Part shown: positions 1 through 6,631 of the stretch, piece after piece
How the letters are laid out: each line of letters begins with the position of its first letter
Position numbering within the stretch: the first letter of the stretch is position 1
Assembly (NCBI GenBank): GCA_021772845.1
Contig: JAJFLF010000074.1
Location: 1-7,000 of the forward strand
DNA from: Mariprofundus sp.
Lineage (GTDB): Bacteria; Pseudomonadota; Zetaproteobacteria; Mariprofundales; Mariprofundaceae
Length of the DNA: 7,000 nucleotides
Reading direction: 5' to 3'
Notes under the pieces: model-generated
What the model saw: only the letters and a program-made list of their open reading frames with translations
Databases searched by the model: none
What the model was told of the DNA's origin: nothing
Translations under genes and position numbers: made by a program

Positions 1-1
1 G

Positions 2-2572
2 CTTAGAGAGAAAGTGGATGAGGGTGCTGCTGCTGCATCGGATGCTCGTGTTGAAAAACTGGAGATTCTGTTAACGCGTCTGCAAGCGCAATTAGAGAAG
101 CAGGTGGCGCAGCCAACGGCTAGTGCTAAAGAAACATCTACTTCCGATTGGATTACATGGATATTACTTTCATTAGTGATTGTTATGCTGGGTGTGATTG
201 CGATGCGTATGCGCAAAGAGCCTGTGCATCCGGCCTCTGATCAGCTGTTATCTGAAAATAACGTCGAGCCCGTACCTGAAGAGGAATCGAAAGCTGACTC
301 TTTAGAAGAGGTGGTTGAAGAAGCCGTCGACAGTATTGAGACCGATGAAGCAACAGGATCAGCGGCTAAAGCAGGGGCATTGGATTCGATGGCCTCGTTC
401 TCAGATGAACTTAGTGATACAGATACGGCTGAGCTTGAAGCTTTTGATGCGGATGCGAAGCAGGACGTTGATCCAAGTGTGGATTATTTATCTGAAGCTG
501 ATGTCTATATTCGTTATGGCATGGATGACGAAGCGCTGCAGCAGTTGGATCTGGCATTGCGCGTGAACCCGGCAAATGCTGATGCACATGTTAAAAAAGC
601 TGAATTATTACATGATAAACAGGATAAGGCTGGTTTTGCGGCTGCAGTTACTGCTGCTACAGTAGCACTGGCCGCAGTAGAACTGAAACAGTATCAAGCG
701 GCGGTTGAATCATTTGGTGGTGTTGTAGAAACGCCTGCTGCTTCGTCAGCTGTTTCTGAACCTGTTTTAGAACCACTGGTTGAAACAACTGAAATTGAGC
801 CAGCACAAGACATTGCTATTGATGATGCAGAAATTGACGAGTTGGACTTCGATCTGGCTGGTATTGAAGTAGCAGGTGTTGAAAAATCGCAAGCTGATAT
901 CGGCGTTGCAGATGTGGCCGATGATGAGCCTGCCGATGAACTGAATTGGTTGAGTGATCCTTCATTTGGTGATGATGAAGAGATTCAGAATGACGCTGCA
1001 CCTTCAATGGGTCTTCAAGCAGATAGTGATCTAATCGAAGAAACACCGGTTGATTTGAGTTTTGAATCAGATGATCTTCTGGAAAATAGCGCAAGTGAAA
1101 CCAGTAAATATGGTGACTTTACTACTGAAGAAAGTAGTTCAATAGCGCCAAGTGATGATGGGCTCAGCTTTGAACAGCTAGATGCTTCTGATGATCTGCC
1201 CCCCATTAATGCAGAAGATACAACTGACTTGCCCGGCACATTTGATTCCGGTGCGACTCAGGAATTGGGTAGTTTGTTATCTGAATTCTCTGAAGAAGAG
1301 GATGCCGTTGAAGAGTTCGGTAATCTGTTATCTGAATTCAATGAGCCGGCTAGTGTTGAAGATCACTCGCCTGCAGCGGGTTCTGATGAAGATGCAATTG
1401 AAGAGTTTGGTAATCTGTTATCTGAATTCAATGCACCGGTCAGTGTGGAAATCGAATCACCTATATCCGATGCTGAACCTGCAACTGAAGGCGTCGAAGA
1501 GCTGGATCTTGGTGGTACACAAGAACTAGGTAATCTGTTGTCTGAATTTACAGATACGGATGGTGCTGAAGATGATCTGCTCGTAATGGATGCAGAGTCA
1601 TCAACTGATGCAACGGAAGAGTTTGGTAATCTGCTTAGTGAGTTCTCTGAAGAGTCTGAACCAGTAAAAACAGCCGCATCTGGCACAGATGCAACGGAAG
1701 AGTTTGGTAATCTGCTTAGTGAGTTCTCTGAAGAGTCTGAACCAGTAAAATCAGCCGCATCCGGCACAGATGCAACGGAAGAGTTTGGTAATCTGCTCAG
1801 TGAGTTCTCTGGAGAGGCTGAAACAGAAAGCAAAGCCGCATCCGGTACAGATGCAACGGAAGAGTTTGGTAATCTGCTCAGTGAGTTCTCTGGAGAGCCT
1901 AAAACAGAAAATGCAGCTGCATCTGGTACTGATGCAACGGAAGAGTTTGGCAATCTGCTCAGTGAGTTCTCTGGCGAGCCTGAATTAGAAGCTACTGCTG
2001 CGGCGTCTTCAGCTGATGTAGCGCCTTCAATAGATGCAGTCGAAACGTTTGCTAGCCTGGATGATGCAGAACCTGAGACAACAGAAATAATTGAACCATT
2101 TGAGCCGGGTGCGACACAGCATTTGGATTCATTGCTGGGTGAGTTTTCTGATGACGAAGATGAAGATCTGAGTTTTGGCAGTGCCGATGATGATTTGGTT
2201 GTCTCAATGATCGATGATGCTAAAGCCGAGTCTGTCTCTAGCGTGGAATCTCTGGGTATTGATCTGGATATGGATCACGGTGCAACCCAGGAACTGGATA
2301 GTTTGCTGGCTGAATTTTCGGATGAAGAGGGTGGGCTAGGTCTTAGCTTTATTGACTCGACTGAGATCCCAAATGCAGATCTTCCCGACATCTCTGGCAA
2401 TATTTCCGATCATGGTGCGACACAGGAACTCGATTCACTACTCAGTGAATTTTCTGATGCAGATGAGACAGCTTCCAGTCAATCTGATTTGGAACATGGT
2501 GCAACTCAGGTACTGGGAAACCTGCTTGATGAGTTTAACTTTGATGATGACGAGGATGACAAGAAAAGCTGA
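2..2572 (+). CDS. fimV: FimV/HubP-like polar hub protein, 5'-truncated, with acidic motif-array tail
   Basis: This is the 3' part of a FimV/HubP-family gene. The frame is open to the left edge, so the GTG at 14 is probably internal and a periplasmic LysM-bearing N-terminus is expected upstream. Counting from that GTG: residues 11-30 look like a short coiled coil, 46-65 are a single transmembrane helix beginning DWITWILL, and the rest is very acidic and presumably cytoplasmic. Residues 156-218 match the FimV TPR-like block (LSEADVYIRYG, then alternating helices). From residue 413 to the C-terminus the tail carries 13 copies of a motif of the form GATQELDSLLSEF or EEFGNLLSEF. In known relatives (P. 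aeruginosa FimV, V. cholerae HubP) this architecture anchors proteins at the cell pole for type IV pili, flagella and chromosome origin placement. The usual FimV C-terminal TPR domain is not visible. The nearby truA supports the assignment. The family call is fairly sure; the partners of this tail are unknown. Confidence 0.85.
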   Translation, partial: LREKVDEGAAAASDARVEKLEILLTRLQAQLEKQVAQPTASAKETSTSDWITWILLSLVIVMLGVIAMRMRKEPVHPASDQLLSENNVEPVPEEESKADSLEEVVEEAVDSIETDEATGSAAKAGALDSMASFSDELSDTDTAELEAFDADAKQDVDPSVDYLSEADVYIRYGMDDEALQQLDLALRVNPANADAHVKKAELLHDKQDKAGFAAAVTAATVALAAVELKQYQAAVESFGGVVETPAASSAVSEPVLEPLVETTEIEPAQDIAIDDAEIDELDFDLAGIEVAGVEKSQADIGVADVADDEPADELNWLSDPSFGDDEEIQNDAAPSMGLQADSDLIEETPVDLSFESDDLLENSASETSKYGDFTTEESSSIAPSDDGLSFEQLDASDDLPPINAEDTTDLPGTFDSGATQELGSLLSEFSEEEDAVEEFGNLLSEFNEPASVEDHSPAAGSDEDAIEEFGNLLSEFNAPVSVEIESPISDAEPATEGVEELDLGGTQELGNLLSEFTDTDGAEDDLLVMDAESSTDATEEFGNLLSEFSEESEPVKTAASGTDATEEFGNLLSEFSEESEPVKSAASGTDATEEFGNLLSEFSGEAETESKAASGTDATEEFGNLLSEFSGEPKTENAAASGTDATEEFGNLLSEFSGEPELEATAAASSADVAPSIDAVETFASLDDAEPETTEIIEPFEPGATQHLDSLLGEFSDDEDEDLSFGSADDDLVVSMIDDAKAESVSSVESLGIDLDMDHGATQELDSLLAEFSDEEGGLGLSFIDSTEIPNADLPDISGNISDHGATQELDSLLSEFSDADETASSQSDLEHGATQVLGNLLDEFNFDDDEDDKKS
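149..208 (+). other. Transmembrane helix of the FimV-like protein
   Basis: This segment encodes about 20 hydrophobic residues, from WITWILLSL to GVIAMR, followed by the basic cluster MRMRK. The positive-inside rule puts the long acidic C-terminal tail in the cytoplasm and the preceding coiled coil in the periplasm, as in FimV and HubP. Confidence 0.8.
1250..2536 (+). repeat. Array of 13 L..LL.EF short linear motifs in the FimV-like tail
   Basis: Thirteen copies of a 10-14 residue motif are spread over about 430 residues of the acidic tail. Two flavours exist. Copies 1, 4 and 10-13 read G[AG]TQxL[DG][SN]LLxEF. Copies 2, 3 and 5-9 read EEFGNLLSEF, preceded by AVE/AIE or ATE. The hydrophobic spacing (L/F, LL, F) suits a short amphipathic helix. 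The linkers are acidic or Ser/Ala-rich, vary in length and look disordered. The last copy ends about 11 residues before the C-terminus. The layout suggests multivalent docking sites for a partner protein. HubP of V. cholerae is also known for acidic cytoplasmic repeats, but I do not claim this motif is the same. Confidence 0.85.
1607..2011 (+). repeat. Five tandem 81-bp repeats (27 codons each) inside the fimV-like gene
   Basis: The units begin with GATGCAACGGAAGAG at 1607, 1688, 1769, 1850 and 1931, exactly 81 bp apart, so the reading frame is kept. Units 1 and 2 differ at two positions only. Units 3-5 share the variants CTC for CTT and a change of SEE to SGE. The first half of each unit, coding ATEEFGNLLSEFS, is nearly invariant, while the second half (linker) diverges, most in unit 5. 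This indicates recent duplication with the motif part held constant. Copy number may vary between strains through slippage or recombination. Confidence 0.93.
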
Positions 2573-2640
2573 TTCCTTACGTTATTCAAGCTGCTGTAGT
2601 TTGGCTGACTGATGCATGCAGCGCTTGCTGATTTCAATGT

Positions 2641-3360
2641 ATGAACCTGTTTAATATGTATCACTGTTATCCGGTGTCCAGGCTGTTGCTTGGATCGGGA
2701 CTGTTGTTCATGACTGTTTTCGTGCAATTCTGGGGCATATCGATATTGCTGCTTTTGTTCTCCATTGCACTGATCTCTGTATTAGATGGTCACGCACTTA
2801 CAACTATCCGACTATTACGACTTCTGCGCTGGTTTCTGGTGCCCATTATTTTGTTGCATGCGCTATTTACTCCCGGTCAGATATTATGGCCCGATTTTTT
2901 CATTGTAATCAGTAGGGAAGGTTTGCTTCAAGGTTTGAAACTCAGTCTCCATATCAGTGCACTATTTTTTGTTGCGATGTTGATGTTTCGTCTATTGAAA
3001 CGTGCTGAGTGGTTGTCTTATTTGCTCGCATTACCGTATGTAGGTAAGCGACTTGTGACGTATGTGTGGATGGTGAGCTGCATGAAGATGAATAGTAGTT
3101 TGTTGCTTGGGGATTTGCGGTGGCAGTTTCGTTTGCGCAAAGATGTGAAAAGATTCCCTTTGTTGTTGATGTCAGCTTTCAGACAATCGCTGAACGATGC
3201 CTCTGAGTATGCGTGTAGCTTGTGGTTGCGTTGGCCTGCTCAAGTGGTCTCTCTTAGTCCTTTATCAATGCAACAGCGGCCTCCCGCAATACACTATGAT
3301 GCTGCTTCGCTATTGTTGGCTATTATTGGTTTGGCCGCATTTTTATGGCCATGGATGTGA
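2641..3360 (+). CDS. EcfT/CbiQ-like multi-pass membrane protein, function unassigned
   Basis: This 239-residue, strongly hydrophobic protein has probable membrane helices near residues 15-48 (two), 64-77, 97-118, 122-146 and 221-238. The central part, with SREGLLQGLKLSLHIS followed by a long helix and MFRLLKRAEWL, resembles the family of transmembrane T components of energy-coupling-factor vitamin and metal transporters (EcfT/CbiQ). The later segment, roughly residues 155-198 (LLLGDLRWQFRLRKD, then NDASEYACSLWLRW), sits where EcfT carries its cytoplasmic coupling helices. However, the Ala-Arg-Gly signatures that contact the ATPases are not clearly present. No EcfA ATPase or S component is encoded here. 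The ATG at 2641 is the first start after an in-frame stop at 2629-2631, with no good Shine-Dalgarno sequence, so translation may be weak or coupled. It lies 68 bp after fimV and 20 bp before truA, probably in one operon. It could be a solo EcfT relative or an uncharacterised membrane protein; the reading frame is convincing, the family moderately so. Confidence 0.8.
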   Translation: MNLFNMYHCYPVSRLLLGSGLLFMTVFVQFWGISILLLLFSIALISVLDGHALTTIRLLRLLRWFLVPIILLHALFTPGQILWPDFFIVISREGLLQGLKLSLHISALFFVAMLMFRLLKRAEWLSYLLALPYVGKRLVTYVWMVSCMKMNSSLLLGDLRWQFRLRKDVKRFPLLLMSAFRQSLNDASEYACSLWLRWPAQVVSLSPLSMQQRPPAIHYDAASLLLAIIGLAAFLWPWM

Positions 3361-3365
3361 GAACT

Positions 3366-3372
3366 AAAGGGA
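3366..3372 (+). promoter_or_regulatory. Ribosome binding site deciding the truA start
   Basis: AAAGGGA lies 8 bases before the ATG at 3381. The in-frame ATG codons at 3345 and 3351 overlap the end of the upstream gene and have no Shine-Dalgarno sequence, so 3381 is preferred. Confidence 0.6.
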
Positions 3373-3380
3373 TTGATGCA

Positions 3381-4211
3381 ATGGATGTGGACATAAAAAA
3401 TGAGAATGCTGTTAATAGTCATTGCTTGGAAAAGCAGCGTATTGCCATGGTTGTGGAGTTTGATGGCCACCCCTTTCATGGATGGCAGCAACAGAATAAT
3501 GCCTGCTCTGTACAAGAGACAATGCAGGATGCTCTGCAAAAAATAGAAGGTGGCACTGTTGTTATAACTGCGGCCGGGCGTACGGATTCAGGTGTGCATG
3601 CTGAAGCAATGTTAGTACATGCTGATGTGAGTGCTTCTCGCTGGCAGCGCTCTCATATGGCTTATGTGCATGGTATTAACAGTTTTTTACCTGTTGAAAT
3701 CAGGGTGATTGGTGTGCGGGCAGTGGATGCCGATTTTCATGCCCGTTTCGATTGTCGGGGCCGATCTTACCGTTATCAAATCTGGAACCGTAGTACTGCA
3801 TCTGCACTGCACCGTTGGCAACACTGGTGGATGCCAAAACCATTGAATGTAGAAGCGATGCGAGAAGCTGCAGAGCACTGTATGGGCAGACAGGACTTTA
3901 GTGCGATACGCGCTGCAGGTTGTCAGGCATCAAGTGCAACCCGGTGTATTCAAACACTGACGATTGAACAATCAGGGCACTGCATCACGATTTTAGTGTC
4001 AGCGGATGCGTTTCTTTACCATATGGTGCGCAATCTGGTTGGTAACCTTGTGGATGTAGGGTGTGGAAGATCAACGCCTGATGCGTTTGCTGCGTTGTTA
4101 GCTGGTAAAGACAGAAGCCTTGGTGCAGCTACGGCACCGGCACATGGACTCTATTTTGTGGATGCTGCCTATGATGACTTTTGTAGTCAGGCATTGATTG
4201 GTTCTTTTTAG
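3381..4211 (+). CDS. truA: tRNA pseudouridine(38-40) synthase TruA
   Basis: TruA isomerises uridines 38, 39 and 40 of the tRNA anticodon stem to pseudouridine in the cytoplasm. From the ATG at 3381 the protein has 276 residues, close to the usual length (about 270 in E. coli). The family landmarks are in order: the N-terminal strand VVEFDGHPFHGWQQQ, the catalytic loop GRTDSGVHA with nucleophile Asp69, the RSYRYQIWN core, FLYHMVRNLVG, and the C-terminal APAHGLYFVDAAYD signature. An in-frame ATG at 3345 would add 12 residues but overlaps the preceding gene by 16 bp and lacks a Shine-Dalgarno sequence. The gene follows fimV and the membrane protein on the same strand and is probably cotranscribed with them. 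Its stop codon lies 4 bp from that of the convergent kinase gene. Confidence 0.97.
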   Translation: MDVDIKNENAVNSHCLEKQRIAMVVEFDGHPFHGWQQQNNACSVQETMQDALQKIEGGTVVITAAGRTDSGVHAEAMLVHADVSASRWQRSHMAYVHGINSFLPVEIRVIGVRAVDADFHARFDCRGRSYRYQIWNRSTASALHRWQHWWMPKPLNVEAMREAAEHCMGRQDFSAIRAAGCQASSATRCIQTLTIEQSGHCITILVSADAFLYHMVRNLVGNLVDVGCGRSTPDAFAALLAGKDRSLGAATAPAHGLYFVDAAYDDFCSQALIGSF

Positions 4212-4215
4212 CAAA

Positions 4216-6348
4216 TTATTTGGCTAAGGTCTTGACGATTGCTTCTTTCAACTTGTCCATGTTAATCGGTTTATTCAATACTGTGACATTATAATCAATG
4301 GCTTGTTGCAATTGATGGTCTTCACCGAAGGCTGAAATCATCAGAATAGGCAGTGTGTCATCAAACTCTCGAATATGTTTAATCAGTTTCAATCCATCCA
4401 TGACAGGCATTTTGTAGTCGGTGATAATCAGATCGAATGAATTCTTTTGTTGTTGTATCATCGCAAGGGCATCCTGGCCATTTCCTGCCGTTTCTGATGT
4501 GATTTTCATATGCGCCAGCATGGCTTGATGAATTTTTAAAATATCAGGCACATCATCTACCACGAGTGCATGATAACCACCTGCATGATTTAGCTGTTGA
4601 TCCGATATGTTATGTTCAGATCTATTCTGATTTTGTTGGTTGATAGCAGTTTGCTCTGGTGTAGGGATGTAAGGTGGTAAGTATATAGTGAACGCGGTTG
4701 ATTGATTGGGTGTGGATTGAACTTCAATACAGCCATGATTGCGTTTGATAATGCGCTCAACCATGGTTAATCCAAGTCCTGATCCGCCCTGTTTACTTTT
4801 GGATGTCCAGAATGGCTTGAAAATGGTTTCAAAGTTTTCTGGCGCAATGCCAGCGCCGTTATCAGTCACCTGAATCATGATGCATGGATGTTCCGGTTTG
4901 GCTAAGCGGTGCTTGGTTTCATTGCGAATTAGAATTTCAATGTGGCCAGTTTTTGAAATCGCCTGCGTGGAGTTGTTGATAAGATTCAATAACACCTGTT
5001 CGATTTCAGTGGTGCTGATGCTGACATCATGCAATGGATTTTGGATGTAACATTGTAACTGGATATATTGGGGTAGCTGTAAACGGGCCAGCCCAATAAT
5101 ATGCTCAAGAGGCTGAGCCAGTGTATGTCCGGGGGTGAAGCTGGATGCTGTTTCACTATCGGGTTTGTTATTACCGAGTTTTAACAGATGCGTGATGAGT
5201 TCTGAACCACGTTCTCCTGCTGCGATGATGGCTTCAAGCTGCTCCTGTTCAGCACTGTTGTTACTATTCATCTGCATGACTTCGGCGTAACCAATCATAT
5301 TGGTTAGCACATTGCGGAAATCATGCACAATGCCGGCAACCAGGGTAGACATATAAGCATATCGATGCACCGATTCCAGCTCTTCCTGCATGGTTTCACG
5401 TTGCGTAACGTCGAATACGAAGCAGACACCAATCCAGTGACTGCGCCAGCGCATTAAAATAGCACTACACATCAATTTTAGTATATTGCCAGCACTGTCC
5501 TGACCACGAATATATATATTTTGGGCTATCTGTTTTTGTTTGCCTGTATCGTTGTTGAAAATAGAGCGACAAAAGTTAACCAGCTCCTGAGCATCTTCAT
5601 CCACGGCAATGATATTGACATGCGGTTTAATCAACAGGTCACACTTGTGCTGAAAGAGCTCTTGCATTGCGGCGTTTGTATACATGATTTGAGGTTCTTG
5701 ATTATCATCCAGCTCAAATGTAAAAATAGGCAGTGGCCCCTTATCCATCAGATGAAAGGAGGACTCTTCTGCTTCAGTCTGCATCTGTAGAGCATCTTCC
5801 GCTTTGTTACTGATCAAATAGATATAGAGAGGGATCACCAGCAGGGCACCGGTTTGCCAGGTAAACAGGGTATAATCGATCACTAAGCTGGTACTGTTCT
5901 CTGCATACAGCGTCATTAATATCAAACCAACCAGGCTGGTGAGCTGAGAATACCATAACATAGCATTGCCGAAGCGGAAGCTGTTACCAAAGATGATGAC
6001 AAGAAGAATAAAATAGAGGCCGCTGGATGGGCCACCATCAATGAGCATGGCAAAACAAACGACAAAGGTGTCCAACAATGGAAAGAGCAGCATGCGGTAA
6101 GCTGATAATGTTGTTCGCTGAATGGCAGGGATTGAGAGTAGGGTGCTTATGAAATAGACGACCGTAAGCGATAGAAATATATTTTGATAGTGCGGAAAGG
6201 CATCTGCATGCAGGTAGAGATAGAGCAGTCCTGCACAGGCAAAAGCAAGGCGTGCATAGGCTTGATCAATTTGACTTTGCAGCAGTGATTTATCATCCAA
6301 TTGACTGTGTTTGAGTAACCAGTTTTCGATGATATGATGTTTCAGCAA
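4216..6348 (-). CDS. Orphan hybrid sensor histidine kinase (6TM sensor, PAS, HisKA, HATPase, REC)
   Basis: This 710-residue inner-membrane hybrid kinase senses an unknown signal and should pass phosphate from its own histidine to its own receiver. Six membrane helices lie within residues 30-180. Between the third and fifth helices, GLYFILLVIIFGNSFRFGN resembles the GNGxRYG-type segment of RpfC-like sensors (from memory). Residues about 203-315 look like a PAS domain. The H-box is GIVHDFRN with His342. The N-box has Asn459, the G1 box is DNGAG at 496-500, and the G2 box is GGSGLGL at 521-527. After a Gln/Asn-rich linker (about 563-590), the receiver domain has acidic Asp598/Asp599, phospho-acceptor Asp644 in TDYKMP, Ser672 and Lys693. 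All catalytic residues are present and there is no Hpt domain. The start is a TTG at 6348, the only candidate after an in-frame stop at 6361-6363, with a weak Shine-Dalgarno sequence. No response-regulator gene lies beside it, so its phosphorelay partner must be encoded elsewhere. Confidence 0.93.
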   Translation of the reverse strand: MLKHHIIENWLLKHSQLDDKSLLQSQIDQAYARLAFACAGLLYLYLHADAFPHYQNIFLSLTVVYFISTLLSIPAIQRTTLSAYRMLLFPLLDTFVVCFAMLIDGGPSSGLYFILLVIIFGNSFRFGNAMLWYSQLTSLVGLILMTLYAENSTSLVIDYTLFTWQTGALLVIPLYIYLISNKAEDALQMQTEAEESSFHLMDKGPLPIFTFELDDNQEPQIMYTNAAMQELFQHKCDLLIKPHVNIIAVDEDAQELVNFCRSIFNNDTGKQKQIAQNIYIRGQDSAGNILKLMCSAILMRWRSHWIGVCFVFDVTQRETMQEELESVHRYAYMSTLVAGIVHDFRNVLTNMIGYAEVMQMNSNNSAEQEQLEAIIAAGERGSELITHLLKLGNNKPDSETASSFTPGHTLAQPLEHIIGLARLQLPQYIQLQCYIQNPLHDVSISTTEIEQVLLNLINNSTQAISKTGHIEILIRNETKHRLAKPEHPCIMIQVTDNGAGIAPENFETIFKPFWTSKSKQGGSGLGLTMVERIIKRNHGCIEVQSTPNQSTAFTIYLPPYIPTPEQTAINQQNQNRSEHNISDQQLNHAGGYHALVVDDVPDILKIHQAMLAHMKITSETAGNGQDALAMIQQQKNSFDLIITDYKMPVMDGLKLIKHIREFDDTLPILMISAFGEDHQLQQAIDYNVTVLNKPINMDKLKEAIVKTLAK

Positions 6349-6369
6349 TGTGTGGTCATTTCAGCAGGC

Positions 6370-6381
6370 AAAGCCGGCTTT
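6370..6381. promoter_or_regulatory. 12-bp perfect palindrome upstream of the kinase gene
   Basis: AAAGCCGGCTTT is a perfect 12-bp palindrome 21 bp from the kinase start codon. With no loop it is unlikely to be an RNA terminator, and no plus-strand gene ends nearby. A dimeric regulator's operator is possible; the function is inferred. Confidence 0.35.
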
Positions 6382-6414
6382 TTGTGTGCATATGATATCT
6401 TATTCCCGCTCATG

Positions 6415-6429
6415 CTTAGAGAGTCTAAG
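6415..6429. promoter_or_regulatory. 15-bp inverted repeat, candidate operator
   Basis: CTTAGA and TCTAAG form perfect 6-bp arms around the trinucleotide GAG. It sits between the divergently transcribed kinase and suhB genes, followed on the plus strand by AAAAATTTAGG. A protein-binding site for either gene is plausible, but no known regulator is recognised. Confidence 0.35.
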
Positions 6430-6458
6430 AAAAATTTAGGCCACTGCAAGGTGTGTTT

Positions 6459-6478
6459 TACTGTGAAATGTACTGTGA
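6459..6478 (+). repeat. Two direct copies of TACTGTGA, 12 bp apart
   Basis: TACTGTGA occurs at 6459-6466 and 6471-6478. The 12-bp offset is slightly more than one helical turn. It may be chance or a pair of half-sites for a DNA-binding protein. Confidence 0.3.
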
Positions 6479-6520
6479 TGCATGCATAAAATGAGATCAA
6501 CTGCAGCTCTGCAATGCATC
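6477..6520 (+). promoter_or_regulatory. Long hairpin in the putative suhB leader
   Basis: GATGCATGCA at 6477-6486 pairs with TGCAATGCATC at 6510-6520, giving ten base pairs with a single bulged A at 6514 and a 23-base loop. If transcription of suhB starts upstream of here, this would be a stable 5' leader hairpin. No U-run follows, so it is not an intrinsic terminator. Confidence 0.4.
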
Positions 6521-6528
6521 TTGGACTC

Positions 6529-6540
6529 CGCTCTTAAACC
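6529..6540 (+). promoter_or_regulatory. boxA-like antitermination element upstream of suhB
   Basis: CGCTCTTAAACC matches the E. coli rrn boxA (TGCTCTTTAACA) at 9 of 12 positions, including the core GCTCTT. It lies about 98 bases before the suhB start codon. In E. coli, SuhB joins the NusB/NusE complex at boxA, and the suhB leader itself carries a functional boxA. A chance match is possible. Confidence 0.4.
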
Positions 6541-6591
6541 CGAAGGTGCTTTTCCGGTAACCGATGTGCTACTGTTCGCGCGCATTTTTAG

Positions 6592-6615
6592 CGTGGTTTT
6601 ACAATGAAAACCACG
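6592..6615 (+). promoter_or_regulatory. 9-bp hairpin just before the suhB ribosome binding site
   Basis: CGTGGTTTT and AAAACCACG form a perfect 9-bp stem with the 6-base loop ACAATG. It ends 11 bases before the Shine-Dalgarno sequence. It is not followed by a clean T-run, so leader folding is likelier than termination. Confidence 0.55.
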
Positions 6616-6626
6616 GAGTTTCTTTC

Positions 6627-6631
6627 AGGAG
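6627..6631 (+). promoter_or_regulatory. Ribosome binding site of suhB
   Basis: AGGAG lies 6 bases before the ATG at 6638 and fixes the start. Its GGAG part lies within the sequence complementary to 6524-6529. Confidence 0.8.

Noticed and set aside
1..10. GCTTAGAGAG at the window start also occurs at 6414-6423
   Set aside because: It is a single ten-base match, one copy inside a coding frame and the other inside a palindrome; coincidence is the simplest explanation.
1363..1953. Long antisense open frame (196 codons) across the repeats
   Set aside because: It is the mirror of the 81-bp repeat unit: with no stop in one copy there is none in the others. The forward frame has the family features and continues far beyond.
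4208..4227. Bidirectional intrinsic terminator at the truA/kinase junction
   Set aside because: The dyad has a mismatch in an AT-rich stem, and no T-run follows it on either strand, so it is too weak to call as a terminator.
6370..6383. AAAGCCGGCTTTTT as a plus-strand terminator
   Set aside because: The palindrome leaves at most a 4-bp stem once a loop is allowed, and no plus-strand gene ends upstream of it for more than 2 kb.
6538..6590. Resemblance to the end of a c-di-GMP-I riboswitch (GGTAACCGATG)
   Set aside because: Only this short stretch resembles it. The conserved GACGCAAAGCC segment and the matching tetraloop-receptor layout are missing, and suhB is not a usual target.
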